Part shown: piece after piece, positions 43,157 through 54,727 of the stretch | How the letters are laid out: each line of letters starts with the position of its first letter | Position numbering within the stretch: position 1 is the first letter of the stretch | Assembly (NCBI GenBank): GCA_946902875.1 | Contig: OX336353.1 | Span: 17,621,151-17,685,150 of the forward strand | Direction of reading: 5' to 3' | DNA length: 64,000 nt | Origin: Nematopogon swammerdamellus | Taxonomy: Eukaryota; Arthropoda; Insecta; Lepidoptera; Adelidae | The notes under the pieces: model-generated | Told to the model about the DNA's origin: nothing | Databases searched by the model: none | What the model saw: the letters and a program-made list of their open reading frames with translations, nothing else | Program-made: the position numbers and the translations under genes

Positions 43157-43373
43157 TTATTGATCTTTCTGCAATTGTTTTTTGATGTTCGAACGTTGAA
43201 ACCGACTGAACTCTTCTGGATGCATGGATTTCAGATGATTTTTCAAAGACGTAGTGGTGCGGCCCTTGCGAGAGTATGTTTTATTACATATTATACACAG
43301 CGATTTTTCGCGATCATTTTCATCCGCCTTGAAATAAGTCCAAATCTCACTTCGTTCGTACCGGTGGTGACAT
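43157..43373 (-). pseudogene. BED zinc-finger exon of a hAT transposase
   Basis: Minus-strand frame with 'SEIWTYFKADENDREKSL', 'CIICNKTYSRKGR' and 'LKNHLKSMHPEEFSRF'. The aromatic start plus C-x2-C and H-x4-H arrangement is a BED finger, the DNA-binding part of hAT transposases (ZBED relatives). An ATG at 43373 opens 'MSPPVRTK' but is one base out of frame with the finger, so a small indel has broken the start. The frame ends with TAA at 43157-43159, followed by an AATAAA-type signal. Confidence 0.8.
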
Positions 43374-44060
43374 TGTTGTTACACTTTATGAATAACATTC
43401 ACTTCTGGGACACTATACTTCGCCGCACTATATACAGTGGAGGTGGAATACTCGAGTCGAAAATTCAACTTAGAAGACGCGTCGTCGCGCGTGTTTAGAC
43501 ACGCATGCATACACGAAACGTGACGGAATGAAATGACGCAATAATAATGGAAAACAAAGTCGTCAGCACTGCACTGCACCGTCGCACTGCATATTCCCTT
43601 CCTATTGGTCAATTGCAGCGCGCGCCACTCGCGGACTCCGCCCAATTTCATTCAAGTCTCAACCTGCACTACATCCGCATCCGCATGAGTTCCGCATCGA
43701 TTTAATGCGGATGCGAATGCAGATGCGGATGTCAAAATCAATGCGGATGCTCCGCATTTACGGATGCGGATGCGAATATCCGCAACATCCCTGCTACCTA
43801 TAACCTGTCCTACTTATAACCTGGGGATCTTAAAAAGCTTGTCAATAAATTAGACTAAAATTTGACTTTTTGTCCGCCTTATAGCCGGCATGGGGCTCCT
43901 CTCTGAGCGCGCCGGTTTCTCGAGGAGTGGTGTTATTGGCTGGGCCTGATCTTCCCTGGAATCTCTTTTTACAGCTCTCGTCGCCATATGTTTTGTATGT
44001 ATGTGTATACCATGTAGGCACGTTCATACACAAACATAGTACTGAAAATTCATTCTCAGA

Positions 44061-44292
44061 CTAAAGCTAGAAACTCATTGGGCCCACGTACGCTACGCAC
44101 GCGTACGTGGGCGCGTCGGTCTCCATACATTTTATATGGAAGAGTGCAGCACGCAGTGTGTCGCGTAGCGTAGGGTGGCGTGGGCGCAATGAAACTGCGT
44201 GCAGCACTCTTCCATATAAAATGTATGGAGACCGACGCGCCCAGATTCGCGTGTGTGGCGTACGTGGGCCCAATGAGTTTCTAGCTTTAGTC
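44061..44292. mobile_element. Near-perfect palindromic MITE
   Basis: The left arm 'GACTAAAGCTAGAAACTCAT' onward is mirrored by the right arm ending 'ATGAGTTTCTAGCTTTAGTC'. Arms are about 95 bp with 'CCATACATTTTATATGGAAG' in each. The small frames on both strands result from the palindrome. Confidence 0.8.
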
Positions 44293-44499
44293 ACGTACGC
44301 AGCTGCGTTTCCATCCCCATATTTACATACTTTGTGGAATCAATTTCACTCTACAAGCATTGGGCGGCCTGCCCTAGCGAGCCGGCCGTAGATGAAAGGG
44401 AAAATCCTCCCAACGAGTTATGAGAAACCTGAACTGAATAGATCAAAGTGACAAGTGATAAAAATGTGGATTCAGAAAATGTATGATTCAGATTCAGAT

Positions 44500-44545
44500 T
44501 CAGATATTTATTTCGCCATTAAGAACACACAACATTAACAATATT
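44500..44545 (-). repeat. LINE 3' tail motif
   Basis: (TTCAGA)n followed by 'TATTTATTTCGCCATTAAGA'. The same tail occurs in + orientation at 49030-49075 and weaker at 47755-47805. Confidence 0.55.
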
Positions 44546-44653
44546 TATAATGTTGTACATTAATTTTATATTTATACATTTATAATTTTACATTCAGCAC
44601 TAACATTTAATTTCACTTTAAATTTGTTGATCACATTATTTTTTTATACATTT

Positions 44654-44812
44654 CATCATCATCATCATCAGCCTGTATCGGTCCACTGCTGGACATAGGC
44701 CTCTCCCAAGGCACGCCACCACACGCGGTCTTCCGCTCTTCTCATCCATCCACTCCCGGCTACCTTTTTTAGGTCATCCATCTGTCCACCTAGCCGGGGG
44801 GCGTCCCATTAA
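44654..44812 (-). pseudogene. RTE-type LINE C-terminal remnant
   Basis: The minus strand reads 'RAEDRVWWRALGEAYVQQWT', preceded by a 'LGGQMDDLKKVAGSGWMR' stretch, then a (TGA)n tail. This is the C-terminal end of RTE-group proteins. Confidence 0.75.
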
Positions 44813-45144
44813 TTTATACATTTACATTTATAAATTTTATTCTACACTAATACATACACAGCGCATAAAAAATATTAATTAAACAGATACATTCCTACTA
44901 ACCCATACCAACTAATGAAACCGAACAAAACAAAACAGACGCAAGTCTAGTGTTTTTGTCTCGAAATTAAATTAACATACTTACTCGTAGTTACTCAGTT
45001 CAAAATGTAATTTTATCAACTATATATCTGAATATCATTGTATTTTTTCATAATAAGTAATTTGTATATTTGTTTGTTTGTTTGTATATTTCAAAAGGTT
45101 ATTGTAGGTACATATTTGGTATTGATACATATGTACATACATAC

Positions 45145-45240
45145 ATAGCGTCACGCCTGTTTCCCGGTGGGGTAGGCAGAGACAACGGATCTCCACGTGC
45201 CACGATCCTGACACACCTCTGCCGCCTCTTCCACTTGATA
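45145..45240 (-). repeat. LINE coding fragment, minus strand
   Basis: 'CGTCACGCCTGTTTCCCGG' and 'ACGGATCTCCACGTGCCACG' is a familiar LINE-derived stretch (minus frame 'RGDPLSLPTPPGNRR'). Confidence 0.45.
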
Positions 45241-45569
45241 TTGATATTGATATAAAACAAATTAAAAGTACCTATCCGTATGTGTCATTTCTTCAAATGA
45301 AATCTTGTGCAAAGAATTCAAATTATTCTTCTATTTTTGTGTACACTTAAAATGTAATATTTTCTTTTGATATTTCTAGAAAATCCACACATTTAGTTTA
45401 AGCCCGCTCTCGTAGTACACGTGTCGAAAAATATCAAAGTTATTGGACTGGATTTTATCTTTGTGTACCATATTTTGTAATCACTTTTCACGTGCGCCAT
45501 GAGTTTATGATCCTATCTTTATTTTGTCAAGAAAGTTTTTTGAATGAAGCGTTAGTTCATAGATTGTTA

Positions 45570-45765
45570 TCATCATCAATATTATCATCACAGTCATCAG
45601 CCTTATCATCATCAACATTATTACCATAAATCTTAAAATTGTCAGCATCATCAACATTGTAATCATTATCAACATTGTTATCATCATCGTAATCAATATT
45701 GTTATCATCATCATAATCAACATTATCACACCTCATCATCAATATTATCATCATTATCCATCTGT
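45570..45765. repeat. Imperfect ATC/AT microsatellite
   Basis: Long cryptic run of ATC, ATT and AAC triplets; frames over it ('MIMLIMMM', 'DDDNN') are low complexity. Confidence 0.85.
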
Positions 45766-45774
45766 GGATCCCCG

Positions 45775-46025
45775 CTTTTTTTGTTATGGATAGCGCGACA
45801 TGTGGCATCGTTTCACCTACAAGTAGGTGTCTAACGACGCCCATGGACATTCTGTGATTGCACGGGGATTGCGAATGCCATGTCGGCCTAACAGAAGCCT
45901 TTTCACGCCCCATTTGAAAAACCCCAGGCTGTACTTGGAAGGAAATAGATGGGCAGGGAGTGGGTACCACATTTCCCGGTTATGTGAATAAAATACCTAC
46001 AGAACCGGTTGGAAAATATGTTGGA
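45775..46025 (-). pseudogene. Jockey-type LINE C-terminal remnant
   Basis: The minus strand gives 'PLPAHLFPSKYSLGFFKWGV' and then a 'GRHGIRNPR' tail, matching 'WNSLPxxxFPxxYxxxxFKxxVxxHL' at the end of Jockey-type proteins. Similar to 62165-62370. Confidence 0.65.
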
Positions 46026-46321
46026 CATAGATCTCCCGCAGACGGCACCCGTAGGTCATCGGCTTCCCGAAACCTCTGACGACCGGCAGAATGTTTCAAG
46101 TTCGGCCATATGGCGCGCGGCGCGGAGGCTACGACGACGCGACGGCGCGGCGGGGCGCCGCCCGCGGAGCCGGCACTCCGGCACTCCGACTTCCGCTCAG
46201 AGATAGTTTGAAGCAAAAACTTATTAAAGTTTAGTTAAAAGTTTGAAAGTTCTTTATCTTCAAAATCTCCTGTATTATAAAATTGAACGCCTGTCTGTAC
46301 GTCTGTAACGGATAAACTAAA

Positions 46322-46725
46322 AACCGGCGAAGTGCGAGTCGAACTCGCGCACCGAGGGTTCCGTATCGCCATGTTATGGCCAGCGCCACTCACGCCATCT
46401 ATGGCGTGTTTATGAAATGCTTCATATTAGTTAAAATGCTTCATGCTCTTTTAGGTAGATGGCGCGCGTGCATACAATTTTTAGTTTCTTCTATGGGAAC
46501 TCCCGTGAATATTTAACTTTTTCTTATTTTTCTTATTTGTTGTTATATCGGCCATAATAACACATATTCTGTGATAATTTCAACGGGCTACCTATTACGG
46601 TTCAAGAGATACAACCCTCGGATAGACAGACGGACGGACGGACGGACGGACGGACGGACGGACGGACAGACAGACGGCGTAGGCTTAGTAATAGGGTTCC
46701 GTACCGGATACGGAACCCTAAAAAC
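46322..46725 (+). mobile_element. Repeat family F, copy 5
   Basis: Complete copy: 'AACCGGCGAAGTGCGAGTCG' to 'CCGGATACGGAACCCTAAAA', with eight GACG units at 46628-46668. Confidence 0.85.
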
Positions 46726-46920
46726 GGCTGAACCTATTTACATATAATTTTCATTGAAATCTAACATACCTCGCAACGGTTGTAGGCACTTATTATCACG
46801 ATATTTTAGCGAAAGTATATAAGATAGAAGTAAATAGAGGTAGAATTTAATTATTTAAAGAAAACACTTCCAGTATTCCCATATATTCGATTGTCGTAAA
46901 AGTAATTTGATGAAATTTCT

Positions 46921-47248
46921 GTACCGTGTGGGGCCGGTACTTTAAAAGAATAGCCCCACTGCATCTCTCCCCGTGTATGTCGTAAAAGACGACTAAGGGA
47001 TATGACTCCCTTCTTATATTACTAGGTGGTAGGGTTTAATCCGCCCGGGTTTGTACCACCGCACTGAATGAAAGGTCGGTCGAAACGGCTATGTAAATAG
47101 TTTGTGTTTTCCGTCCAGTTCAGTGTAGCCGGCACGACCGAAGGGAAGCACTGACGTGGCACCAAGTTGACCCGGTGTTATGGGCTGACATCACGGATGT
47201 TGTAGGTGATGTAGCCAACCATGTCAGTTTCCATAAAAAAAAAAAAAA
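46921..47248 (+). mobile_element. SINE, type B head plus shared body
   Basis: Full copy ending in poly(A). Confidence 0.85.
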
Positions 47249-47451
47249 ATTATACGGAAACCTAAAAAGTGATCAAGAGCGAGTCAGGCTAACAAATTAT
47301 GGTTCCGTACTAAAACAAAACAATGTTTTTTTTTCTTTGAAAATATTATCCACTTTGTTGAAAAAAAACCTGCAGTTTTCCTGTGCTCTATGGCTTAATA
47401 TCTACTAACCTTATGAAAGTCTAAATTATAGCTTTAGAAACTAGGAGAACA

Positions 47452-47466
47452 GGGGGGGGGGGGGGG
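47452..47466. repeat. Poly(G) run, 15 nt
   Basis: Fifteen G in a row in AT-rich surroundings; nothing else of note from 47249 to 47809. Confidence 0.9.
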
Positions 47467-47808
47467 CGGTAATTTTTTTCACATGACGTTTTTAGCTGTC
47501 ATTCATCCACCATTCAACTTAAAATTGTACAAACAATATTTTTAGAATCCTTACAGTATGTTAGTTTAAACTTTTTTTTTACCTTCATTAGTATGTATAC
47601 GTAATAAAAAATTAGTATGTAAGCTATATTTATAAAAAAAGCTCTATACGGTTTCTTACCCGGTTTCTTCCTTATGATTGCGCAGCTGACGGGATGTGAC
47701 AAAAAAAAAAATGATGACGAACCACACTGAATATGCCTCAATAAAATATTGTTAATGTTGTGTATTTTTATGGTGAAATAAATATTTTGACCTGAATCTT
47801 TCAGACAA

Positions 47809-47809
<1 letters not shown>

Positions 47810-47846
<37 letters not shown>
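47810..47846. repeat. Poly(C) run, 37 nt
   Basis: Thirty-seven consecutive C after 'TTTCAGACAAT'. Such length is rare and prone to sequencing error; the G-rich strand could form G-quadruplexes. Confidence 0.9.
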
Positions 47847-47849
<3 letters not shown>

Positions 47850-48117
47850 ATCATCTACTAATACAAGGTCCAGATCCGCGCTAGAGTCTGCAGTGTATGC
47901 GCCTCGCTAAATTTCCCGCTCCGACGCGCTAGGCAACTTTTTTTTTAAACTTTTTCCTTCACTGCGAGAGCCAGTTAGTTTCAATAACGCTCCCCCAACG
48001 GGGAGAGCTGGCCGCCTCACAGCGCCGCCGGGGCCTTCCCAAAAGTATTACATGCCAGCGGCAATGATGTATGAACGAGATTCGTGTACACCTACATACT
48101 TAGATTTTTTCGCTCTT

Positions 48118-48235
48118 GAGGGTCCCGCAGGCGGCAGCCGCGCTGGGACAGGGACCCCCGTAAAATCGGTTAGTTGTCTGTCGGCCAGTCCGTCCGTCCG
48201 TCCGTCCGTCCGTCTGTCTGCCTATCGCACTCGCT
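48118..48235 (+). repeat. Interspersed repeat fragment with GTCC run
   Basis: 'GAGGGTCCCGCAGGCGGC' and (GTCC)n resemble the repeat at 6030-6240. Confidence 0.45.
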
Positions 48236-48276
48236 GTTAGAAGAGATTGTTCTGGAACATAAAGCTCAAAGAATAA

Positions 48277-48613
48277 AAATCGGTCAAGTGCGAGTTTTAC
48301 TCGCGCACGTAGGGTTCCGTAGATTCGCTATCATCAGCGCCATCTATTATCCAGTACCGTGACTAATCGATTCTTAGCACGTTTCTTGTATGGGAACCCC
48401 TAATTTTTTTACTTTTTGCTTTTCTTATTGTTATTTTTTGGACATCCCCCATAATAACACTCGGAACAATTTCAATCGGCTACCTATTACGGTTCAAAAG
48501 ATACAGCCCTAAAGTTAGGACAGACAGACGGACGGACGTGCGGACGGACGAACAGACAGACGGCGCGGCGTAGGCTTAGTAATAGGGTACAATACGGTAC
48601 GGAACCCTAAAGA
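48277..48613 (+). mobile_element. Repeat family F, copy 6
   Basis: Diverged copy from 'ATCGGTCAAGTGCGAGTTTT' to 'CGGTACGGAACCCTAAAG'. Confidence 0.75.
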
Positions 48614-48678
48614 CGCACCAAAATGAATGTTCATATTCATAATATTATGTCTCAATGAAAATATATTTTATTATAATA

Positions 48679-48915
48679 TAGCTGTGCCCGCGGCTCCGCC
48701 CGCTCTCATATTTCACTTCACTGCTAACCTCATAAGCCATTTAGCGTGATAGTAAGTAGCCTATAGATGGGAAGAATCAAGCTATCCGTAGAATTTTGTT
48801 TTATTAAAATCGGTTCAGTGGTTCTCGAGTTATAAGCGGACAGACAGACATACACTCAGACACTCAGACAGAAAGCAGACGTTGGATTTTATGTGGATTT
48901 TATTATAGGTAAGGA
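48679..48915 (-). mobile_element. Short Helitron-type element (Lep1-like), copy 1
   Basis: On the minus strand it starts TCCTTACCTATAATAAAATC, has a CAGA run, 'TATAACTCGAGAACCACTGA', 'GCTACTTACTATCACGCTAA', and ends 'GGAGCCGCGGGCACAGCTA'. About 237 bp, non-coding. Confidence 0.75.
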
Positions 48916-49385
48916 TTTGCGTTTAAATTGAATTTGTTATAAGAGAAGATAGAGGATTAGATACAATGTATTCATAAAGACAACTTATAAATGAAAGATT
49001 TCCTCTATAAAAATATATTGTTCACATTGTGTGTTCTTTATGCCAAAATAAATATTTGAATCTGAAACTGATACGGAACCATCGTGTGAACAACAAAGTT
49101 CGCACTTACCGGGCTTTTTTTTTAGCATTCTTTTTCGGAATTTTGCGTCAGAAATTTGTGGAAAATTACTATAGGGAGGTTTATTCCCGGGGGCGAGTTT
49201 GCAAGAATATATATTATTGAGCACAATCGGGAGACTTGTTCGAATTTTTTCAGGTGTATGCGTCGATTTGATAAAAAGTGACACTTTTGCTCAAGTGCTT
49301 GGAAAATAAGTCAGTCTTTTTAACGAGATGAGAAAAGATTCTTTGTTGGAATTTCATTTATGGCGGCCGATCATTTTTACATTTT
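48916..49385. other. No gene seen
   Basis: Contains the LINE 3' tail motif 'CCAAAATAAATATTTGAATC' at 49040-49070. Otherwise nothing supportable. Confidence 0.45.
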
Positions 49386-49710
49386 TACAGTACTTGGATG
49401 GATGACCGCTCGACCGTTGGAGGCTGACCGTGGTTCGGATTCCACGTTAAACTGTAGGTCCCTTCCCTTCTTACCTTACTAGGTGGTAGGGTTTATCCCG
49501 TCCGGGTTGGTACTACCGCACTGAGCGAAACATGTCGGTCGAAAAGGCTATGTAAATAGTTCGTGTTTTCCGTCCAGTTCAGTGTAGCCGACATGAAATG
49601 AATGGAAGCACTGGCATGACACCTACCTAGTTCACCCGGTGTTATGGCCTGAGATACGGATGTTGTAGGTGATGTAGCCAACCGTGTCAGTTTACATAAA
49701 AAAAAATCAT
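49386..49710 (+). mobile_element. SINE, 5S-type head (partial) plus body
   Basis: Begins in the 5S-like part at 'CAGTACTTGGATGGATGACC', then box B 'GGTTCGGATTCC' and body to poly(A). Confidence 0.82.
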
Positions 49711-49894
49711 CGGAGGGTACCATAGAGAAATAATATACGTGAAGCACCAATGATCTATAGATCATTGGTATATACTATATTATAGTACTAGATTTGTCTT
49801 TATCATACATCACTCCCGACGATACATGTCACGACCAAATAAGCTTATAAGCTGAGTTCATCATCATCATCATCATCAATCAATCACATCAATA

Positions 49895-50170
49895 TCAATA
49901 CTAATAATAAATCTGTAAGGGATGGTCATGGAGTAAGTTACTTTGTTTTATGAGATACTGCGTTTGTAGACTCTATGTATGACACTAAAATTAAATTGAT
50001 GATTTTTTATAATAATTTTCTGTATGTATGTATGTATGTTCCTCCATAACTCTTAATCCGATCATCCGAATTCGATGAAACTTAGTACAAGCACATTTAG
50101 CTACACGAGACACAGGATGGGCTAAATAAAATTTAGTTCCGGTTAATCTATCTAACATGTGGCTCTCAAT
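49895..50170 (+). mobile_element. 5' half of the 2.2-kb Helitron family
   Basis: A|TCAATACTAATAATAAATCT at 49895 and the following 270 bases match the 5' ends of the copies at 7223-11594 and 27851. The match fades at 'ATGTGGCTCTCAATTGG', and a different minisatellite begins. Confidence 0.75.
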
Positions 50171-50171
50171 T

Positions 50172-50370
50172 GGCATGTATAGTGTATGGTATATTGAATG
50201 TTACATTGCATGGTACATTGAATGTTACATTGCATGGTACGTAGAATGGTACATATCATGGTACAGTGCATGGTATGTACATAGCATGGCACATTGCATG
50301 TACAATGTATGGTACATTGCATGGTACATAGCATTGTACATTTCGTGTTCCATTGCATGGTACATTGTAG
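50172..50370. repeat. TGGTACATTGCA minisatellite
   Basis: Irregular tandem copies of 'GCATGGTACATTGAATGT'-like units about 12-28 bases apart. Both strands give low-complexity frames. Confidence 0.75.
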
Positions 50371-50716
50371 CAGTCTGTACGCGGCATAAGAAAGAGAAGA
50401 GAATAATATGTAAAATAATACGTCACAAGGTGACGCGAGGGCGTTCCCGGGCATGCGTTTAATTTACATAATTTTCAGGTCGACCCTTCCGCATTCGCCT
50501 ACTCGCGCTCCCCGCGACCCGTCTTCCTTCGTCTTCCACTTTCATTGATGTGAAATATATTCGTACATTTGAGGAAAACTTTTTTATTTTTATTTTATTC
50601 ATTTCTTCACGAGAAAAACAATACAAAACACTCTAAATTTAATATTAACAATATAAACATTATTAAAATGACACAGGAATCCAGGATAAAAAAAACCCGA
50701 GTTCACATTTCGTATT

Positions 50717-50882
50717 GTCAGCCTCGGTAGTTCAGTGGTGCGGTCGGTCGACTGTTGTTAAACAACCCTGAGCGCGATCAGTACTTGGATGGGTGCCCGC
50801 TCGACCGTTGGAGGCTGACCGTGGTTCGGATTCCACGTAAAAACTGTAGGTCCCTTCCCTGCTTACCTTGCTAGGTGTTTAC
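50717..50882 (+). mobile_element. SINE 5S/tRNA-type head only
   Basis: Complete head: 'CAGCCTCGGTAGTTCAGTGG', 'ATCAGTACTTGGATGGGTGC', 'GTGGTTCGGATTCCACG', then only the first bases of the body. 50883-51130 has no recognised feature. Confidence 0.8.
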
Positions 50883-51149
50883 TAGGTTCGAGACTAGGTT
50901 GAGACTGGAAGAAAAGAGATCGTCTTGCTCGAGGCCAGGCAGCGACTAGAAATCCGCTCGGTAATAAGAGCGCTGTGGTACGCTAGTAATATATATTCGG
51001 TGGCTGTGGTCCAATCACTTCGTAGTTTCGCTCGACTGGAGCTTACGTAATAAGGGCGTAGATTCCACGTGTAGGGTTCACTCTATGGTGAGTATAGAGA
51101 TACACTATTCGCCTAGACTGACCTTGGACGCCAAAATCTGATATGAAAA

Positions 51150-51610
51150 GTTAAATTACAAATTAAAAAAAACACCAACGTAAAAAATATTTTACGTTTA
51201 GTTAATTAAAGGATTCGGGGGACCGCTAAGTAAATACCCTTTTTATATTTTATTTATTTAGCGGTATCCCGACTCATTTAAGTAACTAACCGGAAATTAT
51301 TTTTGAATTTTTTAGGGGGAACCCCTTAAAAAGGTTTTTTAAATTTGTAATTGTATTGTATTGTAATTCAATTAAAAAAATCGGTGGTCCATATTTAAGA
51401 AAAAAAATGTTTTTAATTACTTAATTACTTGATTAATTGTTTACCAACATAGCTAACAACCATGCCGATTAACCAGCTTTCTAATTAAGAAAACCGCATC
51501 CAAATCGGTCCATCCGTTTGCGAGCTACGATGCCACAGACAGACACACACATACACACACACGTTATAAACTTTTAACACCCCTCTCTTTTCGTCGGGGG
51601 TTAACAATTG
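51150..51610 (-). mobile_element. Repeat family G, copy 3
   Basis: Minus-strand relative: hairpin arms at 51180-51300, 'AAACCGCATCCAAATCGGTC', 'TACGATGCCACAGACAGACA', and the closing 'CTTTTCGTCGGGGGTTAA'. Confidence 0.75.
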
Positions 51611-52515
51611 AAGATGATCTACCAGAAATATTGGCAAAACTAAACGAAATACACTAACCAGTGTAAAGGGCCTGTCTAACCCTTTTCACGATACCACTGT
51701 ACCCGGATTTCGGATATGACCTGACCGGGCCTTCGAGAACATGCCCGCACTCGAACCGGGCAGCCGCCCTCGCACTCACGACGACCGGGTGTAAGTTTAT
51801 ATTGACAGGATAGGTACCATAAAGGGGATATGGCTAGAGTAAAAGCGCGAGGGTAAAACGGCGCGCAACAGGAGAACCAACTTATGTTTGGTAAATCCGT
51901 CTTTCTTTATGGAGTTTCAACGTGGAATCACGTCTTAGTCATATCGTACAAGGTGCGATGCATGTAAGCTAAAAAATGATGTCACCGACACAAAACATGT
52001 ACCGGGAAAATGGTCAATGCTCAATTTCTAAATAACGAACATACAAAAACATATATCAGCAAAATGAGGAAGGTGGAGCAAATACAACAATAATAATAAT
52101 TATTTTTTGTAAAATATTTTTTTTGGGATCGCGCGAATTTTTGCGAAGCCCCCTCAGGCGCGAGGCCTTCGGCGGTCGCCGACGTCGCCGACGCCTAGCG
52201 CCGCCACTGAGTTTGACATAAACGTACTCATAATATCCGATTTTCCAATCGCAAGTTCAAATTTTACGTAATATCCCACCCCGTATGGCCGGCGGCGGGT
52301 CATATGGAAGTGTCATAGGCAGTTTGTGTAGAGCGAACATTCTAGTTTGCATATCCCATCGGGATTATCCCTCCCTTATCTTGTCACCCTTACTGTCAGC
52401 GGAAGGGGTTTTCGATTTACCTATTCGATTTATTTGAAAATTGACTAGGCAGGTAGAGTTATCTAGTTCACCTGAAAAGTATCGATAGTACTGTAGATAT
52501 ATAGGAAAAAATTTA
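51611..52515. other. No gene seen
   Basis: Includes GC-rich patches at 51690-51790 and 52130-52210 without ORFs that I recognise. Confidence 0.45.
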
Positions 52516-52517
52516 TG

Positions 52518-52615
52518 TAATTCGGTATGGGCGGCTGAGTCAGAGGGCCAAAGCACATGTTCCGAGCAGCCAATATCACCTCCGAGAAGGTAGGTTCCAT
52601 AAGGGAAACTTCCCT
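52518..52615 (-). mobile_element. tRNA-headed SINE tail fragment
   Basis: 'TAATTCGGTATGGGCGGCTG' to 'CACCTCCGAGAAGGTAGG' on the minus strand is the SINE 3' end. Confidence 0.65.
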
Positions 52616-52689
52616 TTTTTTATTGCTTCCGAACTGGGTGTCTCTGCGCTAGGTCGAAGCCTCAGGCGCAGCCAATTTCACCGCCGAGG

Positions 52690-52880
52690 AGGTGCAAGTC
52701 CGGCTTGGAGGTGGACTAATGTTGCTGGGGAAAGGCTATTAACCCGCGATTTGAAGATCCGTGGATTGTAGGAGTGGGGAAAGATATTCCCTGGGAGCCC
52801 GTTCCACACCTTTGCAGTGCGGCACAAGGACGATTTAGAGAATCGTGCAGTTCGAAGGACTCTTCTGTCGACTATAAAGG
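52690..52880 (-). pseudogene. Jockey-type LINE C-terminal remnant
   Basis: A minus-strand frame reads 'SLCRTAKVWNGLPGNIFP' and 'YNPRIFKSRVNS', the same 'WNxLPxxxFP...FKxxV' C-terminal block as at 45775 and 62165. Confidence 0.68.
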
Positions 52881-54474
52881 GGTGTTCCGCGAGAGTATAT
52901 GGCGGGTTTGGCGTAAATTTTTTTTTCGAATTTCGAATTTCGCCACAGCTCTAATTTTGGAATTTATTTAGTTTTTGATTCAGATTACATAGCAAGAGAA
53001 CACACATAATCTAAAACATTAAAACATCGAAGGCCTCAAAAATTCAGTTAAATATTATACAAATATACAAACAATTAAAAATTATATGTTAAAACTACTA
53101 TTTCCTAAAATATCACAATTGATTTATAAAATAAAATTCATAAGATAAAATAAAATAATAGGAACTCAATAAAATTCATAAAAACATTACACATAACAAC
53201 ACAGCAGATTCATTTATTCAATCGTAAAAAAAAATCTTTCAGCGTATAGAATGATTTAACTATTAAGTTCGTTCTTTATTGAATAATTTAACAGACATAG
53301 ACATGTAGTTAAAGCTTCATTAGCCCGCCTTTGCACCTCACGTACCTTTATTCATTGTGTTATTCCTGTTAAAATATTTATGGAGCAATAAATAATTTTC
53401 TATCAGACTATCTGCTCTACTTTTATCAACGTAGCACTCACTTACAGACACGAGAAACTCAATTTCCATAGTTCATCTTCATTTCACTTGAAATATATTT
53501 ATTTCCAGGTACACTTGGCACCATGTACAGAGATACAGTTTGAATAACCTTGTCGTTCTCACAATGGTCTATGCACCCTAGTAAACACTCTACATGAGAC
53601 CGGTGAACGCTTCTTTGACAAGGTCCTAGAAAAGAGCTTCACATTTATGTAGGACGGTCCAAAGAATTCAATCGATAGAACTGATATTCTCGAACATTGC
53701 ATGCAATTTACTTAGTCTCAATCACGATCTAAAAAATGCACACAATTTCAGACGGTTAGTAACGCGTGTATTTCTTTAAATATAGGTACGTGAGCCCATA
53801 AGTGAGAGAGATAGGTATGTATTTGTTATATTGTGTGTTTGAATCACACCACTTATGGATAGACTAACTATTCTCGCGACTTTGATGTACGGTACATTAT
53901 CCTTTAACCATCCTTATAGATGTGATAAAAAACTTCGGATAAAACAGCATGTAGATTGACTGAGTGGTTCTCGATTCGAGTGGTTGTCGAGCATAGAACA
54001 TAGAATTGACGACGCGTTGGTCGGTCAGACATAGAAGAGCCTTTATCGATTTTCCGTTTTTTTTTAAGAATGGTTAAATAATTAAATGAACAAAACGATC
54101 TAACAAGTAGGTGCAAACACGCACAAGTTACAAGCTTACAAGCCCAGTGAGTACAATAATTTGAAGTGAAAAGGCGGGCTTATCCCTTGAAAAGATTTCT
54201 TCCAGGCAAACTTTACAAATTTGAGACGTGAAAGTTGTGGGTAGTACCAAAGATATAAAAATTGAGAATTTATTATGACTTTTATCTGCTCGACGTGTTA
54301 ATGACCCTTTTACACTTTTAAGTACATTGGGACTACCCCTACGGAGATGGCGCTAAGCATCAGCGGTTTAAAGTGCATACACACCAAGCGAGCACTACTG
54401 GGAGTTCTACGAGTATGCTCGATGTGAAGTAGGCGCCAGTGGCGTAGCTAGCAAGATGTCCGTTGGGGCAGTGA
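52881..54474. other. No gene seen
   Basis: AT-rich. 52960-53010 carries a LINE tail-like piece ('GATTCAGATTACATAGC'). No gene or clear repeat otherwise. Confidence 0.45.
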
Positions 54475-54727
54475 AGAACTTCTGAGTAGCATCTTAAACT
54501 ATAGGTCCATTCCCTTCCCACCTTATTAGGTGATAGGAATTTACCCAACCGAGCTGAACTACCACACTGAATGAAAGGTCGATCGAAACGGCTATGTAAA
54601 CCTTTCGTGTTTTCCAGTTAAGTGTAGTCGGCACGCCCAAAGGGAAGTACTTACATGTAACCTAGTTCGCCAACCTGTTGGGGAAGTTGTAGATTATGTA
54701 GCTAACCATGTTAGTTTCCATAAAAAA
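54475..54727 (+). mobile_element. SINE body, strongly diverged
   Basis: 'TAAACTATAGGTCCATTCCC', 'CACACTGAATGAAAGGTCG' and 'GTTAGTTTCCATAAAAAA' are recognisable. Confidence 0.65.

Larger units (their letters stand above)
42307..43793 (-). mobile_element. hAT element with 8-bp target duplication
   Basis: Terminal inverted repeats CAGGGATGTTGCGGA and TCCGCAACATCCCTG close the element. CTACCTAT is on both sides (42299-42306, 43794-43801), the 8 bp expected of hAT. Subterminal zones are rich in GCACGA (42340-42480, 42830-42980) and GCGGAT repeats (42990-43090, 43670-43780). Inside are a SINE head fragment and a BED finger remnant. The catalytic transposase is absent, so it is non-autonomous. Confidence 0.85.
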
